Assembly (NCBI GenBank): GCA_949358305.1
Contig: OX442315.1
Coordinates: 5,171,875 to 5,235,874, forward strand
Origin: Strigamia acuminata
Taxonomy: Eukaryota > Arthropoda > Chilopoda > Geophilomorpha > Linotaeniidae
Direction: 5' to 3'
DNA: 64,000 nt
Of the stretch, positions 43,201-53,137 are shown piece by piece. A program made the position numbers and the translations under genes. The notes beneath the pieces are model-generated. The model did not search any database. It was given only the letters and a program-made list of their open reading frames with translations, and had not been told where the DNA came from. Within the stretch, counting starts at the first letter, position 1. Every line of letters begins with the position of its first letter.

Positions 43201-45505
43201 GAAGAAACCAGAGGACGGACAAGGAACAAAGAGAGCAATTGTACAAGCAGTAGCTAAAATTTATGACCCATTGGGCTTCGCTGCACCGTTCACGATCGTC
43301 GGAAAACTCATGTTTCAGGAGTTGTGGATGAGAAAAATCGATTGGGATGTCCCATTGCCCCCCGACATTGCCAAGCGATGGTGTGAGTGGATCAAACAAG
43401 TTACAACATTGCGCCGAATTTCAGTCAAGCGACCGTACAGCTCCAACTTGAGCGACGACTCACAGCAAGAGCTTCATTTTTTTTGCGACGCGAGTCCAAA
43501 AGCGTACGGCGTCGTAGTCTACGTGCGCACTGAAACCAAAGGAACTGTAGACGTATCATTGTGCATGTCCAAGTCTCGCGTTGCACCATTAAAGCCGCTC
43601 ACATTGCCGAAACTGGAGCTCATGAGCGCCCTTTTGTCATCTCGCATCGCGGAGAAATTGCAAGTTTTGGAAGTTCAGAAGATGCATTATTGGACTGACT
43701 CTTCAATTACGTATTTTTGGATCCGCGAACAACAAGGGAAAACTAATCCTTTCGTCGCGAATCGGGTACGAGAAATTCGTACGAACACCGACGTCGAATC
43801 GTGGCGACACTGCCCCGGCAGGGTAAATCCTGCGGATAAATTGACGAGAGGGATGGAGGCAGTGAAGCTGGTTGAAGATGGCGAGTGGTGGAATGGCCCC
43901 AAATGGTTACACAAAAGTAAAGAACATTGGCCACAAGGAATAGACACAGAAATGGAAACTCAGCTTGAAGAGGTAGAAGAGAATTCCACACGCATAAACG
44001 TGACAAGAGCGTCGGAGAGGCTGGAGCCGTTGTTCGCCTTAGAAACCTACAGCAGTTGGACGAAGGTAGTCAGGATCACAGCGTGGATGCTGCGCTTCGT
44101 TCGAAACTCGAAAAAGGATCAGTCAATTGGCGGACCGCTGAAAACTGAGGAAATCGAGGCAGCAGAAACGTATTGGTTTCGCCACACTCAGCGTTCAAGA
44201 TTCGCAGAAGAAATGGAAAGCGTACAGAATGCTGTAAAATTAAATAGAGAGTCACCTTTATCGCAAGTGGAATTGATCGTCGACGAAAACAAGATATTGC
44301 GAATAAATTCTCGAATTCGCGACCACATCGGAACGAAGAATTTTATTTATCCAATCGTATTAGATGCAGACTCGCCGATGACCACACTAATAATAAGGGA
44401 CTGCCATAGACGTGCTTTACATGGAGGATTAGGAGATACGTTATCGGAATTTCGTTCAAAATTTTGGACTCGAAGAGCCAGGAAAACGATCAAAAATTAC
44501 GTATCCAAATGTATAACGTGCCGTCGCGTAAACTCGAAGCTGATGACACAAGCCATCGGACTCCTCCCGTCTGACCGCATTAATCGTGCTGCCCCATTTC
44601 AAGTAATAGGCGTTGATTTCGCGGGCCCACTCTACATGCGGAGTGGCGATAAATGTTACATCGCCTTATTTACCTGCGCGGTGGTACGAGCCGTACACCT
44701 GGAGTTGGTGTCGGATTTGTCGACGGAGAAGTTTATTTTGGCGTTCAAGCGTTTGATATCACGACGAGGAATACCGAGCGTCGTATATTCGGACAACGCG
44801 AAGACCTTTAAGCGCGCCGAAAAAGACTTGGCGCTGTTCATAAATGGATTTGCCAGCGAAAAATTCCAGGGATTCTTGTCTCATAACAAAATTCAATGGA
44901 AGTTCATAGTCGAACTCGCCCCATGGTGGGGGGGTTTTTGGGAGCGCTTGGTCAAGACTGTAAAATTAAGTCTGAAGAAGGTCCTAGGAAGAGCGTCGCT
45001 ATGTTTTGAGGAGCTGACAACCGTATTGACAGAGGTCGAAGCAATTATTAACTCGCGCCCAATTACGTATGTGACGGACAATCCAACAGAACCTGAGCCG
45101 TTGTCGCCATCTCATTTCCTGATCGGAGCTCGCCTTTCAAGTTTGCCAGATGTTTATGATCCAGAGCATCGTGCAGATTTGAATAAAAGAGCGGAGCTCG
45201 TCAAGCGCTGGAAGCTGCGCCAGAGAATGACGAATTTGCTGTGGCGACGGTGGTCCCACGAATATCTCGTCGAATTGCGTGAGTTTCGACGAGTGAAGGC
45301 TTCACGAGAAATCGAAGTCAACGAATTAGTCCTCGTGCAGGAGCAAGGACAGCCGCGTATGGCTTGGAAGACAGCCAAAATTACAAAAACATTTAACGGC
45401 AGAGATGGGAAAGTTCGCTCTTGCGAGATGATGCTGCCGAGTGGAAAAGTGATGCGAAGACCCGTACAAAGACTATGTGCATTAGAAATTCATGAAGAAA
45501 ATTAG
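40277..45505 (+). CDS. gag-pol: BEL/Pao Gag-Pol polyprotein
   Basis: One ORF of 1742 codons. I take the ATG at 40277 (context AAG ATG GCC); three upstream codons are open but lack ATG. Order: N-terminal coiled coil and DUF1759-type gag (residues about 1-300); a Lys/Ser-Glu repeat; zinc knuckles (CMFCSKTHDRDSC, CFKCLKKGHTSKTC, near 365-400); aspartic protease (LLDPGSQ near 470); reverse transcriptase with FYVDDLIDS near 895; RNase H with FCDASPKAYGVVVYV near 1070; integrase H2C2 zinc region (HRRALHGGLGDT .. CITCRR, about 1375-1415); catalytic core with GVDFAGP, YSDNAKTF and the E of GGFWERLVK; and a C-terminal DUF5641-type region. Key residues are present and there is no lesion. Confidence 0.96.
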   Translation: MADDLAVTKSQRTVARRTVTATITKAKTLLANIPRNALELKKIRANLKAKFITLKELDVKILAALIDDDEIDQEITQCESNYYEKVIDCEVEIDEALKELNASLVPPPAATVTNNYNGNGHVPHETTMRLPKYEAIKFKGNPLEWDDFWGNFDISIDTKTNITNKSKLVYLKSFLEGEAALVLKGLPPTDENYPVAKELLLERFGRSDVIMSAHLNSLMRMTPVRDIMDTESLQKLYDRCESNVRGLRAAKMNADAIDATVCPLILGLVPKQISLDFSRQYPDGKYKAKELLDMIRAELIHHSKIDNFQELHRKKEVEKSEKSEKSGKSEKSEEKTMRKSHDRVPSARVLSTTISNCMFCSKTHDRDSCTSTAAERKNYIVKNGRCFKCLKKGHTSKTCSYRITCKLCQRSHNPLICDGTPKTVTENVITHVATCVDLSKFVPPPAATLATIFVRVMHQSTEAIVQCLLDPGSQTTFVLSSLAKDMKLPSTGTENLSVLTFGSQTSQNVKRGRFDLKLCHVDDKNKALTVSAFETPWITRPIKTELQAGLRAALERNNIVINFEQHNNFDIFCLIGADNIARILTGRIEKLEENLVAVETMFGWTVMGTSPNVTSLSTMVTRVFNVRLDDRLEEGLRKFWELEAIGIRHETVDESPTDRNSCTKRFREQVTREDGRYVVPLPWLVDTSQLNNNYEVAKRRFWHLVRKFKKNPGFYQAYKKIFEDQLKNDIIEEVEIQDPEHSYFMPHRAVVREDRATTKIRIVFDASSKGKNELSLNDCLDSGPNLLPEILKLLVLFRRELVAYLSDIEKAFLQLLLRLCDRNFVSFLWVPENWDGLEFVVPRIMRQKRVTFGVSSSPYSLNDTIQMHLDEMEKLYPETVKQIREKFYVDDLIDSMRTDDQVLTVFFEARKLMMDAHLPLRKWHSNSRRLREIFAKEIPEDEEIIAAENEQTTVLGLIWNYETDRLQLEIGEWAEKKPEDGQGTKRAIVQAVAKIYDPLGFAAPFTIVGKLMFQELWMRKIDWDVPLPPDIAKRWCEWIKQVTTLRRISVKRPYSSNLSDDSQQELHFFCDASPKAYGVVVYVRTETKGTVDVSLCMSKSRVAPLKPLTLPKLELMSALLSSRIAEKLQVLEVQKMHYWTDSSITYFWIREQQGKTNPFVANRVREIRTNTDVESWRHCPGRVNPADKLTRGMEAVKLVEDGEWWNGPKWLHKSKEHWPQGIDTEMETQLEEVEENSTRINVTRASERLEPLFALETYSSWTKVVRITAWMLRFVRNSKKDQSIGGPLKTEEIEAAETYWFRHTQRSRFAEEMESVQNAVKLNRESPLSQVELIVDENKILRINSRIRDHIGTKNFIYPIVLDADSPMTTLIIRDCHRRALHGGLGDTLSEFRSKFWTRRARKTIKNYVSKCITCRRVNSKLMTQAIGLLPSDRINRAAPFQVIGVDFAGPLYMRSGDKCYIALFTCAVVRAVHLELVSDLSTEKFILAFKRLISRRGIPSVVYSDNAKTFKRAEKDLALFINGFASEKFQGFLSHNKIQWKFIVELAPWWGGFWERLVKTVKLSLKKVLGRASLCFEELTTVLTEVEAIINSRPITYVTDNPTEPEPLSPSHFLIGARLSSLPDVYDPEHRADLNKRAELVKRWKLRQRMTNLLWRRWSHEYLVELREFRRVKASREIEVNELVLVQEQGQPRMAWKTAKITKTFNGRDGKVRSCEMMLPSGKVMRRPVQRLCALEIHEEN

Positions 45506-45529
45506 TTATGGCCCTTTTTTCCCGGGCAA

Positions 45530-45931
45530 TGTAAAATCCTAATTGATTTAATATTTTATTTTAATGATTTGGTCAAAAGTGTTTGTTTTGATTATGTTTA
45601 GATTTAGAAAAAAAAGTGTTGTTTGATTTTATAAGTATTTAGTTAGATGGAATTAATTGCTATGTTTTGAAGTTCATAACATGTTTGTTTCGAGGTCACC
45701 AAGAGTGCCCTCAAGTATCTAAATTGTTGTTGGTCAGTCCTTGCTGACCAGATGTGTCCCCGTTTGTTTTATGACCTTACTCTCATCTTTGTTCATGTAT
45801 CAACGTGTGTCACTACACGTTTTTGCACTGCTCAATTTTCAACGATTAAATTAGTTTGTTAAGTTTAAACAATTGGACTGTTTATTTGTGTGTGCTACAA
45901 TCGTAGTAGGATTTGTTTTGCAATCGCGAAA
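45530..45931 (+). repeat. 3' LTR of the BEL/Pao element
   Basis: 402 bp, matching 39789-40190. The sequence just before it (CCCTTTTTTCCCGGGCAA) is not purine-rich, so the plus-strand primer is not the usual polypurine tract or lies further upstream. Confidence 0.95.
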
Positions 45932-45936
45932 CACGT

Positions 45937-46092
45937 GTAAGACTGCCGTGCAGCAACAAATCGTATCCGCCGACAAGGATCCGAGACCACAACATTGTTA
46001 AGTATTATTGTAATATTACAGTGTTCAATAAAAAGGTTATTATTGTAAGATATTGTGTGTAAGTTTATTTACCGGAAACCAAGGTTACGACA
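45937..46092 (+). repeat. 3' LTR of the gag-only element, right part
   Basis: Continues 39788 after the BEL insertion and ends GGTTACGACA, followed by the ATGT target duplication. Confidence 0.95.
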
Positions 46093-46863
46093 ATGTGTAT
46101 ATCTCGAGATGTAGCAAGAGAACCTCGAAGCTTACAAGTTAGTCTAGCTAGCTGCCGTTAGGGCGAGACACTTAATCGTATAGAAGCTGCACGGCCGTAC
46201 GCTAAATACATCGATCAAATCCTGCCTCGCTTCCGTGGTGAGTCTCACTATAGAAAGTTCCAAATTCCAATGAAAATAAGTCACGTAACTTTATTTCCAG
46301 TAAATTAATCAATACATGGGCGCTGGTCATGGCTTTGGGGCGCAGTGTGATACAGCAAAGCATCATTGGGTTGCTTCTAACACGCAAATCACACGTGCAT
46401 TTTTAAGCGGTATCAGCTCATAGACGAACCGAATATTTTTTTGATCAGTTTTTCCGTTAACAGTTTGTTTTAGTTTCATTCCAGTTCCGCTTTGGTTATT
46501 ACCAGTTCAAAAGAACTGCCTTTTCTACATTTCCTATTGATTCGTTGTTCCGTGCACCGATTGAATAACAGCAATCATGTGTCATGTATTGCTTGCCAAC
46601 TAAGTTGTAAGCATGTTTGTTACCTGTTCTCATCCCAGAATACAGTGCAGCTATATGTTATGTGGCACCATTGGTGGATAGGTGTCCCTAACCTAACCAC
46701 ACAAACTTACAATTGGATTTCAGATTATGTGGACAAAATTTATATTTTTGGCAAGATAAAAATGTAAAAGAACCACAGAACAAAAAAATAATTTTTTGTT
46801 TTAATATCAAATAAAAACGGTGGAAAAGATTTTTTACAAGAAAGGCGTTCAAAAGACTATCAA
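46093..46863. other. Spacer downstream of gene I
   Basis: No gene is supported; small open frames at 46202-46387 and 46492-46767 have no domain and no homologue in the other array spacers. The whole stretch is repeated at 63219-63989. A short CCTAACCTAACC-like word near 46688 is too brief to mean telomeric repeat. Confidence 0.5.
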
Positions 46864-49800
46864 CTATTTCAAACTCTTAATGGTTAAATCTAGTTTTACA
46901 AACATTGTGTCATCTACTAAATACAATGGTTGAAGTTCACACAACGACGAAAATTTCTCATTTCGCCAACCCAAGTTATTTTCAGTTAATGGTCTATCAA
47001 AGGAAGTTTTACCTTTAATTAAATCCGATTTCAATTCCTGAGTACAATGTTCCTTATGTTTCGACTGATCTAAAACACTTAATTTGGCACAATACTCTAC
47101 GGGCCAATTTAGAATTGCATCATTTTCATCTTTCATCACTTGAAGAAAAATGGATAAATGCGTTCCTTTCCCAGTACTAGCACCATTTGGATATATCAGT
47201 AGTCGCATTTTATAACCATTCTTATTGGGATAAAAAGGATCACTGTAGACTTCAGTCTCAATGCCCACTTTTGCCTGAGCTTGACGGTTTGCAAACTCCT
47301 CTACTTTGCAGATATATTCAAATGGGGAGAGATTTGATGCCAGTTCTAACCTCAACTTGCTCAATTCTTGGCTTTGTTTGACATCTACAATTAATTTATC
47401 TCCATTAAAATCAGCGTTTCAAAAACTAGAAAAAACCTAAAGAATTTACCGAGTAGTTTGCCACTGTCCAAATGTGATTTTTCCACGACATCAATTTTAT
47501 TGTTTACCATCTTTTTGTTGTCAGCTGAAACAAAATACGGAGTATCAATTTTAGTTTGTCACATGATATTATGGGCCGTGTTCTATTCCGTACGTCCCAA
47601 TTCCACGCGGCACAGTCACTTGCGGTCCCAACTCTGCGCCATGTGATAGAATTAAACTTGAACCAAACTTGCTCAGATTCAATCTTTAACGTATATTATA
47701 TTTAATTTAATTTAATCGGCGCAAAAATAAATACCCTGGACACAGAATAGGGACTGCGCAAAATAGTGATGCTTTGGGCGCCGAAATGGGACGCGCCTTG
47801 CTAAAATCGGTGCTCGCAGGCGTGATGCACTTACCCACAGATTTAGCCAATTGATCTAAAAACAAAAAATGAAACAATGTTTTGTTAATCACTAAAACAC
47901 ACATTCCATTGTTTGAATTGAATGACTTACTGTTTGCTGTTATCAAAGTAGCTAATTTGTTTTCAATTTCCTGCATTTTATCAGATTGTTCAGTTTGTTG
48001 TTGAGTTAGTCGGTCTACAACAATTATCCAAATGGTCAAATTAAATCCCAAAATTCATCAAATTCTCGACACAATATATAAATTGTACCTTTGCTTTTAG
48101 CATAACCTTCCTCAAATGTATCTAAAAACAATTTAAATAGCAATTAAAGTGATGAGAAATAGATATGAAGTGAACATTTTACCCAAAGATTTTTCCAACT
48201 GCTTGTGTTCGTTCGTCAGATGATCCATCTTGATTTTGAACAAATTCTTGCTTTCATCTAAAACAAAGTGATCAACTTGGTTTGGCGCTTCAAACGAAAT
48301 GACTTACCCAAATTCTTAACCAACTGCTCCAAACCCAGACATCGATTAACACGTTCCATCAATTCACTTTCTTTATTTTCGAGCTCGATTATCCGCTGCT
48401 TGCATGAATTAATTTCCAATTCTTGGCATCTTATAGTTTCTTCCAAATGATGTAGTCAAATATTACCACAAATAATTTAAAGGAGAAAATACTTCAACTG
48501 TACAGTCGTGTTCAAATAAACCTGGAACATCTTTGAATGCTTGTAATTGAAGTTGTGAATAATTTCTTGTTTTGCCACTAGGTGAAACACCAGAACTGCC
48601 AACTGGGACAATATGTTGTGCACTATTGGAAATCAGTGAGTAAACATGTGAGAACCTGCAGATGCTAAATTAATAAGTAATTGGATCCAAAATAAGGCTG
48701 TGTTATCACCATAGTTCATTTCTGGTGTTTCACCTAATGGGAAAACATGACATTATTCACAAATTCAATTGACAGTGAAGATCAGGCGATTTTGAATTCT
48801 CTTTAACATTTATTACTTGTTATTTCGCTTAGTTTCTGTTCGAGATCAATTATCCGATGTTTAGACCAATCTATTTCCTTCTCCTGGCATTTTAACGTTT
48901 CTTCCAAATTGTCTGTACGAATATTTTTCCTTAAAATGGATCGCACAAAATACTTTCAATTTTACCTTCAACTCCTTTCATCTTCACATAGCACTCGTTT
49001 TGCTCAGCATTGACAACTGCTGCTGATGTTTTCTCCACAACCTTGTCCACTTTACACTAGTTTAAACAATTGTAACTGCATCTTATAAAATTAAATCATC
49101 CGCTTTATCCAAATGAGAACCTGAACACTGTTAATTAACCCCTTGTGCGACAGAAGTTCGTTAAGCGAATTCGCCAACATGGATGCATTACTCAATTGCT
49201 GAAACAGAAATAAGTTAAACAAATCATCGTCATTCATTGCACTTATTCTACCTCAGTTTGAAGATTCAGCAATAAATTCGTCACAAATTCCATGTGAACA
49301 CTGTCCTTTTCGTGGCACTCAATTTCCGATCGAGTTCCCTGCAATAGTATTTATTAATAATTATATTCTATAGTTTTATTCGCTTTAAATCACTTGAAAT
49401 CGACATCCGATCGACGAAAACTTGCACCAACGTAAATTGCGTCCACATTCTTGCACGTGGATGTTCATCTGCATCAAATAATGTGTTTATAGACACTTGA
49501 CCAGTTCTACTTCCTGTACTAACCGTGCGGCGAATAAATTTCCCGTCACAATAGTCGCAGTTGATTGGATACATGTCACACTTGGCGTAATGGCCCTAAT
49601 AATCAAAAATAGGTAAAAAATGTTTTAAAACTTCTCCTTTCTGGCTACTTCGTACAAAGTCTTGCTCATGACAAACAGATAAAGGTTGATTTTACGATAA
49701 ATTTTGCCAATTTTCATTTGAGATAAATGTTCAGTAGCAAAAACTAAGTACAGGTCGAACCTCGTTATTGCAAACAACATTGCAATAAATTTATTTCTCC

Positions 49801-50926
49801 TGACGTTTTTAAGTGAACTTTTTCATGATTTAGTCGTTTTAAATGGATTCTCACATGTATTTGTCATTTTTAATGGATTTTCTCCTGAATTTGTCGTTTT
49901 TAATGGATTGTCTCATGAATTTGTCGTTTTTAATGAATTTTCTCATGAATTTGTCGTATTTAATGGATTTAATGGATTTAAAAATGTCTAAACTATGAGA
50001 AAATACATATATAAACGTCAAATCATGAGAATTCACATTTAAAAACATCAAAATGATGAGGATTTACATTTAAAAACATCAAAATGATGAGGATTTACAT
50101 TTAAAAACATCAAAATCATAAAAATACAGTAAAGACATGAATTAACCATTGCCTTAAAAAATATCCACAAACTTTATCAAAGTTTTTAACTTCTTTTAAG
50201 GAATTTTTAGTGAATATCTGTAAAACTTTATACATTTTTTGATAAATTTCAGTAAAATTTTAGACCATTTTGATGAATTTCAAACAAAATTGTGCAATTT
50301 TCCTAGAATTATTATTGCTTTTTCTAAATTTTTTAGCCGTTTCTGAAATCTTTAGATTTTTCTAAAATTTTTTCAAGGAGCCCCATTTAGAGTTGGTTTA
50401 GTACGCCATTGCTGTCATAATTACTTTAATGTTTTCGAAATCCAGTGCACTATTGCAGTAACAACAAACATCTTCATCCAAGAACGAGATTCCAACAAGT
50501 TTCTCCTAAAATAAAATAAAAATTGCAATTAACAGTCCACTTTTAATAAAAAACGAACAGCATTTTTACTTACTGAACTGGAATGATGAAGTGAACAAAC
50601 GACCAGTCCACTGGATACTGCATTTGCAACACATCTCCGACAGTACACGTGACCACAAGCCTGTGCTTTCAATTTCTGACCTTCCAAACCACAACTAAAC
50701 AAATAAATTAAAAGAAAAAGTTATGCTGAGAAATAATATAAAACTTGTGATGGAGTAGTTTCGCCAGTCCAGGCCACGTTTTACCCTCGGAGTACGAAAT
50801 TTCCCTTACACACTTCTCGAACAATAAACTAATTGTATCACCCAGATTAGAATATCTAGTGTAAAGAATATAGAATTAATGCCCATTGCGGAATTACCTG
50901 ATGCATTTGACAATCGGTGAATCCAT
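46864..50926 (-). CDS. TRAF-like gene I: complete RING, TRAF zinc finger, coiled coil, MATH (intact)
   Basis: Sixteen exons join without a stop (1671 nt, about 556 residues): 50898-50926, 50574-50694, 50425-50505, 49524-49595, 49394-49468, 49252-49338, 49121-49198, 48966-49056, 48817-48912, 48308-48439, 48183-48257, 48089-48121, 47931-48014, 47835-47855, 47450-47524, 46864-47384. The RING keeps all visible ligands (CISC, ACGHVYCRRC, CCYC), so this is the best candidate in the array for an active ubiquitin ligase. The TRAF zinc finger reads CDMYPINCDYCD and HVQECGRNLRWC. The coiled coil is shorter than in G. The MATH domain is complete (GYKMRLLIYPNGA, GTHLSIFL, YLVDDTMFVKLDL). Exon 48308-48439 must use an AG 12 nt inside the ancestral acceptor, which now reads AC. 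Gene A is its closest relative here. Confidence 0.87.
48567..48748. mobile_element. MITE in a gene I coiled-coil intron (TTTTGCCACTAGG family)
   Basis: Ends TTGTTTTGCCACTAGGTGA and TCACCTAATGGGAAAACAT are imperfect inverted repeats; third copy of the family at a matching intron. Confidence 0.8.
49838..50110. repeat. Degenerate intronic minisatellite of gene I
   Basis: Units of about 29-30 bp: TGTCGTTTTTAATGGATT..TCTCATGAA on the left, then ATTTACATTTAAAAACATCA on the right. It matches the position of the much longer array in gene A (9190-9765). Confidence 0.7.
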
Positions 50927-50989
50927 GATACGAGAGTAAACTTGCAAAGCCTAAAATGCGCGCCTGACAAACCACAAGTGCAGCGCTTA

Positions 50990-51115
50990 GTTCATCTAAC
51001 TGCCACTAGTTGGAGTCACTTGATTTTCCAATTGATGCAGGTACGCATATATTTTTTTCCCCAGCATCACACTTTGAGTTTCTTGTGACTTCTAGAAGTA
51101 TTCAATCAAAAACAA
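50990..51115 (-). promoter_or_regulatory. Conserved block upstream of TRAF-like gene I
   Basis: Third copy of the block (AACTGCCACTAGTTGGAG, CAATTGATGCAGG, CTTCTAGAAGTATTC), 65 bp upstream of the gene I first exon. Confidence 0.45.
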
Positions 51116-51159
51116 GAAAAAAAAACTTTAAACGCTAATATAAAAGCGAATATAAAAGC

Positions 51160-51831
51160 TGTTACGAATCAACTTAGATGTTTAATTGATTTGATCTGAA
51201 TTTACGCGCAAGGTGATGTTAGCGCAAACCAGTGGGCAAAGTTCGTAGATTTACTCTGTTTGTTCCGTCGTCAGATGCGGATATCGGACGGTGAATAAAC
51301 CTAACTCGCTGTAACACACATTATTTATATTCGACGGGCTCAATCTCACGTTGTGGGTGTTTACGTTTAAAAAGAATGAGTATGCGCGGTGATATTCATA
51401 TGCGGGTGGGCGTGGAATGTCACAGGCATGCGAAGTGATAAAAGGTGGGCAAAAAGAGGCGCTATTAAGTGTTAATATTGAAGGTGCGCGTGTTAAAGCG
51501 CAAATTAAACGTTGACAAACTCAATTCAATCTAAGAGGTGTTAACTCGTTGAAAGAAGTATGAGAAGTGTGGATTATGGATAAAAGTAGTGACCAGGTAA
51601 ACATGAGTCATGTGACCAGGTCGATTGAAGTAGATGAGGGGGTGAAAGGTGTAAAATAAGGTTAATTGTTGGAAATAATAAGATGCGCGCAATGAAGCTG
51701 CGCATATATTAATAAGTGAATCATCAAAGTTAGATGAAAAGAAAGATTGGGAAAAAATAAGAAAACTTAAGATTGGGTCAGTCTAAGTTAGAAATGAATA
51801 AAAAAGAAGGGTGGGTAACCTGCCCGTGACA
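51160..51831. repeat. Solo LTR, 672 bp
   Basis: Begins TGTTACGAATC and ends CCCGTGACA, flanked by AAGC on both sides (51156-51159 and 51832-51835). The paralogous spacer upstream of gene A (about 12782-12805) reads straight through TATAAAAGCCTTTATAAAA, an empty site. No internal element sequence remains, as after recombination between two LTRs. No other copy is in the window. Confidence 0.85.
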
Positions 51832-51835
51832 AAGC

Positions 51836-52419
51836 CTTTATAAAAAAAAGTGCTGCAATCCGTCACCGGTGGGCGCTATAATGGCTCATATTTTTCGTGA
51901 CTGCCGTGACAGTGCCAAAAAACCTTTCAACCGAATCTCTGACATGGACTTCCGAATACCATTCCGAATCCCTGATTTCCGAATCTCCGAATCTTTAAAT
52001 TTTATAAAAAAAATTTCAATTTTTTTCCGAAAATTGGACAAAAGATAAAATTTCGACTTTTTTATTGAAAAAACACTAAAAAATGATAAAATCGACAGCA
52101 AACAAAGAGAAATTTAAACAAAAGTGATGGAAAAACACATAAAAATGCAGGATTCCTTTCAACCAGGTCGAAAATTTTCCCAGTCGAGAGGAATCCGGGT
52201 CAGTGTTCCTGGTGTAATAACCGACTTGCATCAGCTATAGATTATGTGGTGCCATCGCAAACTAATAATTGGATTTCAGATGATGTGGACAAAATTCATA
52301 TTTTTGGAAAGATAAAAATGTAAAAGATCCAGAGAACAAAAAAATATTTTTTTTTTAATATCAAATAAAGACAGTGTGGAAAACAATTGTTACAAGAAAG
52401 ACATTCAAAATACCATCAA
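51836..52419. other. Duplicated spacer upstream of gene I
   Basis: Continues the spacer matching 12790-13080, with TTCCGAATC words at 51950-51990, then GGTCGAAAA/GAATCC words (52165-52205) and a stretch like 46720-46860 next to the MATH fragment. No gene seen. Confidence 0.55.
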
Positions 52420-52924
52420 CTATTTCAAACTGTTAATGGTTAAATCTAGTTTTACAAACATTGTGTCATCTACCAAATACAACGGTTGAAGTTCGCACAA
52501 CGAGAAAAATTTCTGAAATCCCCAACCCAAGTTATTTACAGTTACTGGTCTATCAAAGGTAGTAGCTTTACTGTTGATTAAATCAGATTTTAATTGATGT
52601 GTAAGATGGTCCTTATGTTTCGACTGATCTAAAATACTTAATTTGGCACAATACTCTACGGGCCAATTTAGAATTGCATCATTTTCACCTTTCAGAAAGA
52701 AAATATCCACGCGTAATTCTATTTAATCGTAAAGTTTGAATAAAACTAGAACTGGACTAAATTGTGAAAAATTGTCCATTTATTCTTGTTATATTTGAGA
52801 ACTGTTGGTGATATTGTTCTGTGCGTTACCGTCAGGTGGCGTACAAGTGTAACCGCCATCCACAAATAATCTCAACAAGATTCATGGATACTTTATATTT
52901 TTTACAGTAATATGTATCTTTGCT

Positions 52925-53137
52925 TTGGATGTATCTGTTTTGTTACAAAATCCGTATTTCTCGATACAAAAGTTTTGGCGCCCCGGCCAAGGACGGGGAA
53001 GAGGTGGATTGGCGTGGCGTCGAGACGGGACACCAATTGCGTGTTATAGATGCGGCGGACAACATTTTTTGCGGAACTGCCCTTATGACGCGGCGTACAA
53101 CCCCCCAGAACCTCGTCTGACAGGAGGCGCCCACTAG
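52925..53137 (+). pseudogene. Gag C-terminal fragment with zinc knuckle
   Basis: The frame includes a Gly/Arg-rich stretch and a knuckle (CYRCGGQHFLRNC), ending at a TAG (53135-53137). The capsid part is missing; the upstream sequence is not gag-like. Confidence 0.65.
53065..53071 (+). promoter_or_regulatory. -1 frameshift heptamer T_TTT_TTG in the gag knuckle
   Basis: TTTTTTG lies in phase with gag codons TTT TTG (Phe-Leu of HFLRNC). The -1 frame is open from 53050 through the pol ORF, and the overlap with gag runs to 53137, so a slip here would produce Gag-Pol. Confidence 0.6.

Larger units (their letters stand above)
39789..45931 (+). mobile_element. Complete BEL/Pao retrotransposon
   Basis: Two 402-bp LTRs, a primer site and one long ORF, inserted in the neighbouring element's LTR with a 5-bp target duplication CACGT (39784-39788 and 45932-45936). 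The intact target is visible at 63058-63062 in the copy beyond the assembly gap. The LTRs look identical by eye and the ORF is open, so the insertion is very recent and could be active. The LTR begins TG but ends AAA rather than CA. Confidence 0.96.
35633..46092 (+). mobile_element. Gag-only LTR retrotransposon, 3' LTR split by a BEL/Pao element
   Basis: Two 633-bp LTRs (35633-36265; 39312-39788 plus 45937-46092 once BEL is removed) flank a 3046-bp internal region with gag and one short overlapping ORF but no protease, reverse transcriptase or integrase. The target duplication is ATGT (35629-35632 and 46093-46096). It is a non-autonomous element that would need enzymes from a relative. It lies between the orphan exon at 35581 and gene I. 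Confidence 0.92.

Noticed and set aside
46685-46705. CCTAACCTAACC as arthropod telomeric repeat
   Set aside because: Only two short units inside unique flank that is itself duplicated; far too little for a telomere tract.
46202-46767. Two small open frames in the gene I flank, repeated after the gap
   Set aside because: Identity between copies reflects duplication or haplotypes rather than coding constraint; no domain, start context or splicing supports them.
52976-52998. TTGGCGCCCCGGCC as a possible tRNA-Lys primer site for the Gypsy relic
   Set aside because: Only the first eight bases fit, no LTR end precedes it, and the same bases read as the Gly/Arg-rich end of gag just before the zinc knuckle.
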